From assembly GCF_002902965.1 (NCBI RefSeq), contig NZ_CP026107.1, forward strand, positions 682,001 to 746,000: a DNA stretch of 64,000 bases. The letters run 5' to 3'. Below are positions 17,987-26,459 of the stretch, in pieces. The stretch is from Paraburkholderia hospita (GTDB lineage Bacteria > Pseudomonadota > Gammaproteobacteria > Burkholderiales > Burkholderiaceae). Both the position numbers and the translations under genes were made by a program. Position 1 is the stretch's first letter; every line of letters begins with the position of its first letter. The notes under the pieces are model-generated. The model was not told the origin of the DNA, ran no database searches, and saw only the letters and a program-made list of their open reading frames with translations.

Positions 17987-19666
17987 ATGAATCTCAACAC
18001 TCTGTCGGTAAAGGCAAAGCTCACGGGGGCTTTCGGCGTTCTTGCCGCCGTCGTCTTGATCGTGTCGGGCATATCGCTGAAATCGCTGAACGACGCCAAC
18101 GACCGGTTCGCAAGTTTTCTGTCGGGCGTCAACGCCCGCGCCAATATGGCTGCGCAGGTTCGAACCGCGGTTGACCGGCGCGCGATTGCAGCGCGCAACA
18201 TGGCGCTGGTCACCACGCCGGGCGATTTCGAGGTGGAAAAGGCCGCCGAAGCGCAGGCCCAGATAGAGGTGCAGTCGAACCTCGCGAAGCTCAACGGGAT
18301 GGTTGCGTCCGCGTCCGATGCGACTGAAAAAGCCCGCAGCCTCGTGGGCGAAATCAACCGGATCGAGGCCGCGTATACACCCGTTGCCAACGCGATCGTT
18401 GGCCTCGCCGTTGCGAACAGGCGCGACGAAGCGGTCAAGAAGATCAACGACGACTGCCGGCCGCTGCTCGCCGCGCTGGTCAAGGCATCGAACGACTACG
18501 CGGAGTACACGCGTAGTCGTGCCGATGATCTGGTTCGCGAGTCGGAGGATCGTTATGCGACGCAGCGGAACCTGCTGATGGTGATTTGCCTCGCCGCCGT
18601 CGCGATGGCAATCGTGGCGGGCCTCGTCATCACGCGGGGCTTGCTGCGCGCCCTGGGTGCCGAGCCGGCCGAACTGGGTGCGGTCACGCAACGCATCGCG
18701 GCGGGCGATCTGAGCCCGGTCGCGGGGGCGAAGAGCGCGCATTCCGGGAGCGTGCTCGCCTCGATGGGTGACATGCAGGCAAGTCTCGTCAGTCTGATCG
18801 CTCAGGTCCGCACCGCGGCAGACAGTATCGCGACTGGCTCCAGCCAGATCGCTTCGGGCAACGTCGATCTTTCGTCCCGGACCGAACAGCAGGCTGCGTC
18901 ACTGCAGGAAACCGCCTCGAGCATGGAAGAGCTGACCTCGACGGTGAGGCAGAACGCTGAGAACGCGCAGCAGGCGAGCTCGCTCTCCGCCAATGCATCC
19001 GAAGTGGCGCTCAAGGGCAATGCGGTGGTCGGACAGGTCGCCGGCACGATGGGCGAGATCAGCGCGAGCTCCACCAAGATCGCGGATATCACCGGGATCA
19101 TCGAAGGGATTGCCTTCCAGACCAATATCCTGGCGCTGAACGCGGCCGTGGAAGCGGCGCGGGCGGGTGAACAGGGCCGCGGGTTCGCGGTGGTCGCAAG
19201 CGAAGTGCGCAGCCTCGCGCAGCGCTCGTCCAGCGCGGCGAAAGAAATCAAGGATCTGATCAACGCTTCCGTGCAGAAAATCCAGGACGGTTCGGTGCTC
19301 GCGAACGAGGCGGGAAAGACGATGTCGCAGGTCACACAGGCCGTCGCCCGGGTGACCGACATCATGGGGGAAATCGCCGCTGCGTCGACCGAACAAAGCC
19401 GGGGTATCGAACAGGTCAATCAGGCCATCACGCAGATGGACGAAGTCACGCAGCAGAATGCCGCGCTGGTAGAGGAAGCGGCGGCGGCCTCCCGATCACT
19501 CGAAGACCAGGGGCGGCAGCTTAATCAGGCGATTGCGTTCTTTCGTCTGGATGCCGGTGCCGGCTCGCCTGTAACGCGCGGAGGGGCCCCCGCAGCCAGT
19601 CGCCCGGCGCCACGCACGCCATCCGCACGGCCGACGGCCCGCAAAGCCACAGCGCCCGACAGGTAG
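17987..19666 (+). CDS. Methyl-accepting chemotaxis protein
   Basis: The protein has 559 residues in the Tar/Tsr layout. There is a TM helix at about 12-32, a four-helix-bundle type periplasmic sensor (about 35-190), a second TM at about 193-215, a HAMP region, and a cytoplasmic signalling hairpin. The conserved tip [21 protein letters not shown] is intact, followed by [18 protein letters not shown], the CheA/CheW contact region. Gln/Glu-rich methylation segments flank it. The C-terminal tail is Pro/Ala/Arg-rich and lacks a CheR-binding pentapeptide. The ligand is unknown. No che genes are near, so it feeds a remote chemotaxis array. Confidence 0.93.
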   Translation: MNLNTLSVKAKLTGAFGVLAAVVLIVSGISLKSLNDANDRFASFLSGVNARANMAAQVRTAVDRRAIAARNMALVTTPGDFEVEKAAEAQAQIEVQSNLAKLNGMVASASDATEKARSLVGEINRIEAAYTPVANAIVGLAVANRRDEAVKKINDDCRPLLAALVKASNDYAEYTRSRADDLVRESEDRYATQRNLLMVICLAAVAMAIVAGLVITRGLLRALGAEPAELGAVTQRIAAGDLSPVAGAKSAHSGSVLASMGDMQASLVSLIAQVRTAADSIATGSSQIASGNVDLSSRTEQQAASLQETASSMEELTSTVRQNAENAQQASSLSANASEVALKGNAVVGQVAGTMGEISASSTKIADITGIIEGIAFQTNILALNAAVEAARAGEQGRGFAVVASEVRSLAQRSSSAAKEIKDLINASVQKIQDGSVLANEAGKTMSQVTQAVARVTDIMGEIAAASTEQSRGIEQVNQAITQMDEVTQQNAALVEEAAAASRSLEDQGRQLNQAIAFFRLDAGAGSPVTRGGAPAASRPAPRTPSARPTARKATAPDR

Positions 19667-19811
19667 GCTCCGTTTGCGGCAACGCGGTGGCGTACTACGG
19701 TGTTGCCCTGGTTTTGAACCGCCTCCCCGATAGCGCGACAATCCAACTAAGACAAAACACGTCAGAGCACTGCACGCCGATGGTCCCCCCTTAATCTAAA
19801 AGGACGAGAAC

Positions 19812-20276
19812 ATGCGTCAATACCTCTATCTCGCGGCGTTACCCGCCGCCTTTGTTGCCGGCATGTTTGTATCCCATCTTGGCACGCCGGCGCGAGCCCA
19901 GGCGTCAAACGTGCCGCTAACGGCGCAGATCATCGACCTGGTGGCCATGACCGATGCCGATCTCGGCCCACAGATTCCGAACATGGGTACCTTGCGCTCG
20001 AAGGGCCTGGTAGTTACGCCGAGCGGGAGCATCGCAGTGCAGAGCGGTAACGTACCCAAGCATACGCATCGAGGTTCCGACGAAATCCAGTACGTGATTT
20101 CGGGGAGCGGCACTTTCTGGCTGGGTAACGAACAGCGTCAGATTCACCCTGGCGACCTGATCATTATCCCGAAGGGGACGGTACATGCGGGGGCCGAGCC
20201 GACCAGCGGCGAATTCAAGGTCCTTTCTATCAAGCTGCCGCCGCAAGCTCCGGGCGATATGCAGATGGTTCCCTGA
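19812..20276 (+). CDS. Exported cupin-domain protein
   Basis: The protein has 154 residues. A signal peptide (LYLAALPAAFVAGMFV, cleavage after ARA) places it in the periplasm. The single cupin barrel is readable: PKHTHRGSDEIQYVISGSG (motif 1 with H-x-H and Glu as metal ligands), then IHPGDLIIIPKGTVHAG (motif 2 with the last His). Residues needed for a metal site are present. The substrate is unknown. AAAGGACGAG precedes the ATG. It is a single-gene unit. Confidence 0.85.
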   Translation: MRQYLYLAALPAAFVAGMFVSHLGTPARAQASNVPLTAQIIDLVAMTDADLGPQIPNMGTLRSKGLVVTPSGSIAVQSGNVPKHTHRGSDEIQYVISGSGTFWLGNEQRQIHPGDLIIIPKGTVHAGAEPTSGEFKVLSIKLPPQAPGDMQMVP

Positions 20277-20303
20277 CGTGTCGTCGATATCCGACGCTAT
20301 CTG

Positions 20304-20345
20304 ATGGCTATGGCTATGGCTATGGCTATGGCTATGGCTATGGCT
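20304..20345 (+). repeat. Hexanucleotide tandem repeat, ATGGCT x7
   Basis: Seven perfect copies of ATGGCT lie 28 bp after the cupin stop codon, in non-coding DNA. Copy number could vary by slippage. Because the unit is six bases, it would not shift a reading frame even if translated. It could serve as a strain-typing locus. Confidence 0.9.
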
Positions 20346-20716
20346 GTGCGAGCGGATGCTGGACCTTGAACGGCAAATGATCGGCCATTGCCGTCATTGG
20401 AGAACGGGCGCATATCAGGCGGCTACGTGGCGCCAGGGAACCCGCGTCTTCGTTAACTGACCTGCGGGCCGAAGGAGCGATGGAAGGGGGACACGGCCTC
20501 CGACGTCAAAGTGTGCGGGTAGCGCCAACGGATATCGCGTGCCTGTTGGGCGGTGGGCGTCATGAGGCATTTGCAGCACCCAGCCTCGCAAAGACAATTC
20601 CGTGTTTAATCAATGGCGTAGAGCGATACGACGAATTGGCACGTTGCATGCAATGTTGGTTTCAAGCCAGCGTTGCCTTGCGTCAAATAGCGTAGACGGC
20701 ATCGGGAGGCTTCGAA
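20346..20716. other. Non-coding stretch, nothing recognised
   Basis: Together with the repeat before it and the hairpin after it, this makes a 484-bp gap between the cupin and protease genes. Short frames in it look random. No promoter consensus stands out. Confidence 0.4.
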
Positions 20717-20742
20717 ACACCGGGCGCATCGGCGCCCGGTGT
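20717..20742 (+). promoter_or_regulatory. Perfect 11-bp hairpin in the leader of the transglutaminase-like gene
   Basis: ACACCGGGCGC (20717-20727), loop ATCG, then GCGCCCGGTGT (20732-20742), a perfect stem. It sits 8 nt before GGGAG, the ribosome site of the next gene. No T-run follows, so it is not a standard terminator. It may affect translation or mRNA stability, or mark the end of an upstream transcript. Confidence 0.55.
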
Positions 20743-20760
20743 GGCTTCCGGGAGTTTCAC

Positions 20761-21876
20761 ATGCCGCTCGCTCGACTGCTCCTCTGCTTTATCCAGTGCT
20801 CGTTAGCGGCCGCGGTGCTTTTGCCCGCCGTCGCGGGCGCCACGAACCTGCCGGCCGCAACGCAACGCTTTGTATCCGGCACGAGTGACGCGGGTCCCAG
20901 CGATTCGGCCACGCCTCACGCACTGAAAGCGGGTATCGAGCGCCTGCGCACCGGGACGTGGTGGGAAGCCAACCGCAAGATCCGCCCGGAACTCGCGCAA
21001 GTCGGCGACCTGATGTTCCTCCTGCCGCTTGCCGACAAGCAGCTCGAACCATCGTCGGATGCGATTGGCCGCGTGCAGCGCCTGCGCGAAGCGCTGCGCA
21101 GCCACCTGACGCGCGCACCCGCCGGCTGGGGCCGTCTCGTTGCGCAGGTGCGGGCAGAGCGCGCGAAGGCCGGCGATGCGTCAGCCGTGCTGCTCGCCGA
21201 CGCGCTCGTCAACGAGGTCCGCTACCGCGACGGAACCGACGGCAGCTACTACGCGCCGGCACGGTTCTTTGCCGAAAGCGGCGTGTGCAAGGATTTCGCC
21301 GTCGCCAAATATCTGCTGCTGCGCGACGCGGGTTTCGACATCGGGCGGCTGCGTCTCGTGTCGCTCGCGCCGCGCTACAACAACACGCCGGACGACTGGC
21401 ACGTCATCCTCGTCGTGCAGATCGACGGCGCGAGCGAGCCGCTCGCACTCGATTCACCGAGTGCGCCGAACGCGAAGCGCGCCAGCGAGACGGCCAACGA
21501 AGCATCAGCTTCGAGCGGTCCGTCCGCGCTGCTCGGCGCGATCCTCGCCGGCCGCGAGCCCGCCGGCGCGGTGTTGCGCGCGCCCGCAGGACCGCTAACC
21601 GCGCCGCTCAGCCGATCGGGCCAGGCGCGGCGGCCGCTTGCGACAGTGTTCAACGAACAGGGCAGCCGGTCGTTCGAACGCGCCGCGCCGGGCGCGCTGC
21701 GGCGTGCGTCGGCGGCCGGGCGAAGCGCGAACGCGATGTATGTCGACGAGATGGGCGAGTCGTGGAAAGTCGACGGCTCCGCGACGTTTCCGAAGTGGCG
21801 CGTCGCCGTTGACCAGGCAGATGCGCGGGCGAAGCCGGTTCCGGCGGCAGGGCTGATACGCGTGGCGACACGCTGA
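20761..21876 (+). CDS. Transglutaminase-like cysteine protease (BTLCP/DUF920, LapG-type)
   Basis: The protein has 371 residues with a signal peptide (ARLLLCFIQCSLAAAVLLPAVAGA). The core has the Cys-His-Asp triad of the family: SGVCKDFAVAKY (Cys), DDWHVILVVQI (His) and PLALDS (Asp). Family member LapG is a periplasmic protease that cuts large surface adhesins and is held back by the c-di-GMP receptor LapD. No LapD-like or adhesin gene is adjacent. The C-terminal 130 residues are Ala/Arg/Ser-rich and poorly structured, longer than in LapG. The ATG at 20761 was chosen by its GGGAG site and signal peptide. Confidence 0.8.
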   Translation: MPLARLLLCFIQCSLAAAVLLPAVAGATNLPAATQRFVSGTSDAGPSDSATPHALKAGIERLRTGTWWEANRKIRPELAQVGDLMFLLPLADKQLEPSSDAIGRVQRLREALRSHLTRAPAGWGRLVAQVRAERAKAGDASAVLLADALVNEVRYRDGTDGSYYAPARFFAESGVCKDFAVAKYLLLRDAGFDIGRLRLVSLAPRYNNTPDDWHVILVVQIDGASEPLALDSPSAPNAKRASETANEASASSGPSALLGAILAGREPAGAVLRAPAGPLTAPLSRSGQARRPLATVFNEQGSRSFERAAPGALRRASAAGRSANAMYVDEMGESWKVDGSATFPKWRVAVDQADARAKPVPAAGLIRVATR

Positions 21877-22204
21877 CTGAGGCGTGCATCGCGCGCCGCG
21901 CCCGACGCCGCCGTGACCAACAGAGCACCCCGAAGCGATCGACCCGCAGAACAGACCGAGGTGATTCATATCGCCTTGTGCGCCGACTCTTTTCCGCTGT
22001 GGCTGGCGATGAGCGGTGCCGCGTCCCTAGCCGGAAACACACTTGGACTTGCCTCGGCGAGCTTTCGCCGCAAGGCCATGATCAGGCATAAACCGACAAC
22101 AATGAATTGCCCTGTTTGTGCTCACATCTAAGCGGTCGCCGATCTACACTGCTTTCTCCGAGCCCGCAAAAGGCTGCGCGCGAAACACTCCCTGGAGAAA
22201 AATT
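21877..22204. other. Intergenic stretch, no gene recognised
   Basis: These 328 bp contain only short chance frames. TTGCCC near 22107 and TAAGCG 16 nt later could be a weak promoter for the next gene. Confidence 0.35.
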
Positions 22205-22465
22205 ATGAAACTCGTTCAGCTCATCGTCGCTGCATCTATTTTGGTCCCGGCTGTATCTTCGTTCGCTCAGTCGACGCCGCCGGCGATGAATGACGACGTC
22301 AGGTCACAACTAGCTCAAGAAAAGACGACGTACCAATATTCGGATTCCAGCGATCGGAAGCAGGCTTCAATCAGTTATGCAAAACAGAGTGCAACGCTGC
22401 CGCACCAGATAACCGGAATGGACATGGGTCGTTACTCGCTATCAGTAGTGCGCCCTTCGTTTTGA
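22205..22465 (+). CDS. Small secreted protein, DUF4148-like
   Basis: The protein has 86 residues. The signal peptide (KLVQLIVAASILVPAVSSFA, cleavage before QS) followed by a VRSQLAQ segment is the usual start of the DUF4148 proteins that are abundant in Burkholderiales. The C-terminal part (SYAKQSATLPHQITGMDMG) does not match the typical glycine-rich end, so it may be diverged or altered by a small frameshift. CTGGAG lies upstream of the ATG. No function is known for the family. Confidence 0.6.
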   Translation: MKLVQLIVAASILVPAVSSFAQSTPPAMNDDVRSQLAQEKTTYQYSDSSDRKQASISYAKQSATLPHQITGMDMGRYSLSVVRPSF

Positions 22466-22669
22466 CATTGTCGATGACTACTGTGACGTCGCTGTCCCAG
22501 TCAGAGTCGAGGATATCGGCGACGAGGTTGTCGACCTTTACGTGTGGTGGACGGCGCTTGGCCACATGAGCGCTGTCAGCGGCAACAGGCCCAAAACCAT
22601 CTATCCGACGCATCGAAGCGGACGTTCAGAATCAATCGAAACCCACTGTGCCAGGCACACATACGCCTG

Positions 22670-24322
22670 CTAGCTAGCGTCGTGCTGCAGATATTTGTGA
22701 GCGAACGCGATTGCCATGCTGCCCTCGCCGACGGCTGAAGCGACACGCTTGACAGGGCTCAACCTCACATCCCCACAGGCAAACACGCCAGGAACACTCG
22801 ATTCGAGCAGGTAGGGATCACGGCTACAAGACCAGTGTCCCGCCTTAACGACGTCGTCCCCGGTGAGAACATATCCGCGTGCGTCACGAGCGATCTCCGT
22901 CGGCAACCACCCGGTTTCTGCATCGGCGCCAATGAACACGAACAATCCACCGCAGTCGTGCCGGCTTACCTCGGCGCTCGGCCCTTCGCGTATGTCGATC
23001 GATGTCAGATGGGTATCGCCGTATGCGCCGACAACTTCCGAACGCTGTTGCACTGCCACGTTTGACTTGCTGCGAAGTTGCTCGATCAGATAGCGAGACA
23101 TGCTCTTCTCAAGTGAATCGCCTCGCAAGATCAGCGTCACCATGCGTGCATGATTGGCAAAGTACAAAGCGGCCTGGCCGGCCGAGTTTCCACCGCCGAT
23201 CAGATAGACGTCGAGTCCATGAGTCGCGTTCGCTTCGCTGCGTGACGCGCCGTAGTAAATTCCTTTACCGATAAACCGGTCGAAGCCATCGATCGCGAGG
23301 CGGCGCCACGTGACGCCAGTCGCGAGAATGATCGTTCGCGCATGGATGACGTCGCCTCCGTCGAGGTGAACGTTACGCCCGTCGACATCGATTCGATCGA
23401 CAGATCGCGTCACCAGAATCTCGGCACCCAGCCGCCTTGCCTGCTGCAAGGCACGGCTCGCGAGTTCGTCGCCCGACACACCGTTTGGAAAGCCGAGGTA
23501 ATTCTCGATGCGCGAGGAAGTCCCGGCTTGCCCGCCTGGCGCTTCGCGCTCCACCACCACAGTGCGCAAGCCTTCCGACGCACCATAGACTGCCGCAGCA
23601 AGACCTGCGGGGCCACCACCGATGATCAACGTGTCGTATGCGGCAAGGCGAGGCTGCGTCTGCAGACCCAGTAATTCGGCGAGCTGGCGTGTCGCCGGCC
23701 GGCAAAGCACCGTCCCGTCGACCAGCCGCAACGCCGGGCAATCCTCCTCTGGCGGGCGAGTGCCAGGCCAGCGCGCTGGCAGTTCAGGCGCATCGGGCGT
23801 CATCCAGTCGCAGCTGATCTGGTTGCGGGCCAGGAACTGGCGCAACGCGGTACAAGCAGTGTCCCAGCGATTGCCGACAAGCGTCACGCGAGGCTTGGGC
23901 GGTTCGGCGGAGAGGCCCTGCAGTCCGCCGATGCGCTCGCGGGCGAGGGCGCCCATCTTCAACGCAACTTCCGGCGACGCAGCAGCGAGTGTGTAGTAGC
24001 GCTGAGCGTCAACGCGCATGACACGCGAGGGCTCCGAGGCCCGATAGGCGCCTGGGAACGGGGAACTCAACGCGAGCGGCACTTCGCCAAAGATGGTTCC
24101 GGGCAGTCGCCAGCCCAGTGTGCGCTCGATGCCGTCGAACGTTTTGATGACTTCCATCTTGCCGGCCAGGACGGCGTACAGCGCTCGCTCTCCACCTTCA
24201 TGGACCGCGAATTCACCCGCGCACAGATGCAGGTCTGCGGACGTGTGCGCGAGATGGTCCAGCTCGTTGTCGGAGAGTGTCGAGAAGAGTGGAATCGCCC
24301 GGATGTCATCGATGGTGAGCAT
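22670..24322 (-). CDS. cNMP-binding-domain thioredoxin-reductase-like flavoprotein
   Basis: The protein has 550 residues. Residues about 10-125 form a cyclic-nucleotide-binding-type domain (HEGGERALYAVLAGKMEV, IFGEVPLAL). A thioredoxin-like linker follows, then a thioredoxin-reductase core with an FAD loop (LIIGGGPAGLAAA) and an NAD(P) loop (YLIGGGNSAGQAA), ending in GVFACGDVR. The redox CxxC of true thioredoxin reductases is replaced at the usual place (GIYYGASRSEAN), so thioredoxin reduction by the normal route is unlikely. The start at ATG 24322 is preferred over GTG 24364, since family members begin with this LTIDDIRAIPLF segment. It may be an oxidoreductase gated by a nucleotide or other small ligand. 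Confidence 0.85.
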   Translation of the reverse strand: MLTIDDIRAIPLFSTLSDNELDHLAHTSADLHLCAGEFAVHEGGERALYAVLAGKMEVIKTFDGIERTLGWRLPGTIFGEVPLALSSPFPGAYRASEPSRVMRVDAQRYYTLAAASPEVALKMGALARERIGGLQGLSAEPPKPRVTLVGNRWDTACTALRQFLARNQISCDWMTPDAPELPARWPGTRPPEEDCPALRLVDGTVLCRPATRQLAELLGLQTQPRLAAYDTLIIGGGPAGLAAAVYGASEGLRTVVVEREAPGGQAGTSSRIENYLGFPNGVSGDELASRALQQARRLGAEILVTRSVDRIDVDGRNVHLDGGDVIHARTIILATGVTWRRLAIDGFDRFIGKGIYYGASRSEANATHGLDVYLIGGGNSAGQAALYFANHARMVTLILRGDSLEKSMSRYLIEQLRSKSNVAVQQRSEVVGAYGDTHLTSIDIREGPSAEVSRHDCGGLFVFIGADAETGWLPTEIARDARGYVLTGDDVVKAGHWSCSRDPYLLESSVPGVFACGDVRLSPVKRVASAVGEGSMAIAFAHKYLQHDAS

Positions 24323-24420
24323 GGCTTCGTCCAAACAGAGCAGATGAGGTGAAGCTCGGTCCACGGACAGCAGGCAGACTCAGCCAGTATATGACCTCGC
24401 AAGGCAGACGCAAGGCCAGG

Positions 24421-25689
24421 CTAACTGCTCGCCGATGGCAGCTCGAAACGCTTGCGCTGCAGGAACCGGCGCACGGCCGGATCGCGCGCGAGCCCGATCG
24501 CGAGATCGTACGCGCAGAGCGCTTCGGCCGTCGCGCCGGCACGCGCCAGCAGATCGGCGCGCGCGGCCCAGTACGGCTGGTAGTCGGCCAGCCGCGGATC
24601 GTCTGCATACGGCTCGAGCGCGTCGAGCGCCGCCGGCGCGCCGTCCCGTTCCGCCAGCGCGAGCGCGCGGTTCACCGCGACCACCGGCGATGCTGCAATC
24701 GTGAGCAGCGCATCATAAAGTTGTACGATCTCGTCCCAGTTCGAGCAGTGCGTGCGGCAGCGGTGCACGTGTGCCGACTGCAGCGCGGCCTCGAGCTGAA
24801 AACGTCCAATCGCGTTGAACGCGTTTGCGCGACGCAGCAGTGCGTCGGCTGCGTCGATCATCGGCGCGTTCCATGTCGCCGGATCCTGAGCCGACAGCGG
24901 GACGTAATCTCCGGCCGCATCGCGTCGCGCGTCGCAACGCGCTTGTGCATACAGCATCAGCGCGAGCAGCCCCAGTGTCTCTGGCTCCTCGGGCAGCAGT
25001 TCGACAAGCAGTTGCGCAAGAAACAGCGCCTCACCGGTGAGATCGCGCCTCTCGGTATCGCCGCCAACCGGGTCGGTCCACCCTTCCGCATACACCGCAT
25101 AGACCGCTTCCAGCACCGCATCGAGGCGGCCGGGCAACTCCTCGCGCTCGGGCACGCTGAACGGAATGCCTGCTTCACGGATCTTGTTCTTTGCCCGGAC
25201 GAGGCGCTTGCTCATCGCCGCAGGCGACATCAGGAACGCGGACGCAATCGTCTTCGCTTCGAGCCCGAGAACCACCTGCAGCATCAGCGGCGTGCGAATC
25301 GCAGCCTCGAGGGCAGGGTGCGTGCAGGCGAACAGCAGCGTAAGCCGCCGGTCGGGCAACGCGCCTGCTTCACGCTCGTCGATCTCGTCGGCGAGAATCG
25401 CGAGCTGGTTCACCACTTCGTCGCCGACGCGGCGATGGCGCGCGCCGTCGATTGCACGGCGGCGCGCGACCGTCATCAGCCACGCTTCGGGATTCGCGGG
25501 GCAGCCGCGCTCCGGCCAATCGGCGAGCGCGGCCTCGAACGCGTCGGCCAGTGCGTCCTCGGCTGCGGCGACGTCGCGCGTGCGCATCGCCAGCAGCGCG
25601 ACGAGCTTGCCGTAACCGCGGCGAGCGACCGCCTCGGCAATCGAACGCGCCGCGCCGTCAGCGTCACGGTCGCCGCCGGACGGACTCAT
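24421..25689 (-). CDS. RNA polymerase ECF sigma factor, ECF42 group
   Basis: The protein has 422 residues, far longer than ordinary ECF factors. The N-terminal sigma2/sigma4 regions (AAEDALADAFEAALADWPERG, PEAWLMTVARRRAIDGARH, VLGLEAKTIASAFLMSPAAMSKRL) are followed by a DUF6596-type region and a C-terminal helical TPR-like domain that ECF42 members use in place of an anti-sigma factor. The start at ATG 25689 overlaps the stop of the DGPF/YCII gene (ATGA), so the two are translationally coupled. The longer frame from 25776 lies inside the upstream gene. ECF42 factors usually transcribe their DGPF partner. Confidence 0.9.
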   Translation of the reverse strand: MSPSGGDRDADGAARSIAEAVARRGYGKLVALLAMRTRDVAAAEDALADAFEAALADWPERGCPANPEAWLMTVARRRAIDGARHRRVGDEVVNQLAILADEIDEREAGALPDRRLTLLFACTHPALEAAIRTPLMLQVVLGLEAKTIASAFLMSPAAMSKRLVRAKNKIREAGIPFSVPEREELPGRLDAVLEAVYAVYAEGWTDPVGGDTERRDLTGEALFLAQLLVELLPEEPETLGLLALMLYAQARCDARRDAAGDYVPLSAQDPATWNAPMIDAADALLRRANAFNAIGRFQLEAALQSAHVHRCRTHCSNWDEIVQLYDALLTIAASPVVAVNRALALAERDGAPAALDALEPYADDPRLADYQPYWAARADLLARAGATAEALCAYDLAIGLARDPAVRRFLQRKRFELPSASS

Positions 25690-26057
25690 GCAGCGGACGG
25701 TGCATCGTAGGGGGCCGTCCAGACCGGGCGTACTTCCATGGTGCCGTACCCCGCGCCGGGACAACGTGACGCCCACGCGATCGCCGCGTCCAGGTTCGGC
25801 ACGTCGATCAGGTAGTAGCCGCCGAGCTGCTCTTTCGAATCGGAGAAGGGTCCGTCAAGAACCTGCGGCTTGCCGTCGACGAGTCGCACCGTGGTGGCTG
25901 CGTTCGTGTGCTGTAGCCGGTTTGCGCCCGCCAGCACTTCCGCTTTTTTCAACGATTCGGTGTACGCCTGATACGCGGCGACGCCTTGCTGCCGCTCGCT
26001 GTCTGTCATCTGGTTCCAGCGGCCTTCTTCCGAATAGATCATCAACAGGTATTGCAT
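25686..26057 (-). CDS. YCII-related DGPF-family protein
   Basis: The protein has 123 residues. The name-giving motif is visible in QVLDGPFSDSKEQLGGYYLIDV, and the chain starts MQYLLMIYSEE, as usual for the family. It has a ferredoxin-like fold; the activity is unknown. It is the hallmark partner of ECF42 sigma factors, and its stop overlaps the sigma start. The ATG at 26057 has GGAG at good spacing, while the in-frame ATG at 26072 does not. No clear ECF42-type promoter was found upstream by eye. Confidence 0.88.
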   Translation of the reverse strand: MQYLLMIYSEEGRWNQMTDSERQQGVAAYQAYTESLKKAEVLAGANRLQHTNAATTVRLVDGKPQVLDGPFSDSKEQLGGYYLIDVPNLDAAIAWASRCPGAGYGTMEVRPVWTAPYDAPSAA

Positions 26058-26459
26058 ATGAGTCTCCGTCATGAGGTTGAGGCGGGTGATTTAATCAGGC
26101 CGCCATCACAATGACGCGCGGGCCGCATGCTGACGGACAGGTTGCGTCGAAAAGTTGCGGACGGCACAGCTGCCTTACTCGAACCGACTAAAGTGTTCCA
26201 CGCCTCACTGGATTGTTCGGTCTTCATGGCACACTCCCACAAGCAATAGGAGAGTTTCATTTTGAAACCACGCTTGGGCGAAGGTAAACGATCGTGCCGG
26301 TTGTTGCCACGCAGCATTCCCAACCGGCGTGACTCGGCGGCTGGTCCCTGCCAACACCTGCTGTAAGGGTAACGGGGGCGTCTCGGCCGATGGTGTTGCA
26401 GGTGGCTTTCGTTAGAATCTGTTTTCGATTCGTTTATTCGATTATTACCGGAGGCGAAT
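26058..26459. other. Divergent intergenic region
   Basis: These 402 bp separate the divergent DGPF and aminotransferase genes and must hold both promoters. An 84-codon minus-strand frame (26069-26323) has no recognisable content and is left out. GGAGGCGA just before 26460 is the ribosome site of the aminotransferase. Confidence 0.4.

Noticed and set aside
22466..22669. Frames between the DUF4148-like and flavoprotein genes
   Set aside because: Short, overlapping and without family signals; treated as convergent intergenic DNA.
24349..25710. 453-codon plus-strand frame
   Set aside because: Antisense to the ECF42 sigma gene, which has unmistakable sigma motifs.
26069..26323. 84-codon minus-strand frame upstream of the DGPF gene
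   Set aside because: No ribosome site, no motif, and it overlaps the start of the DGPF gene.
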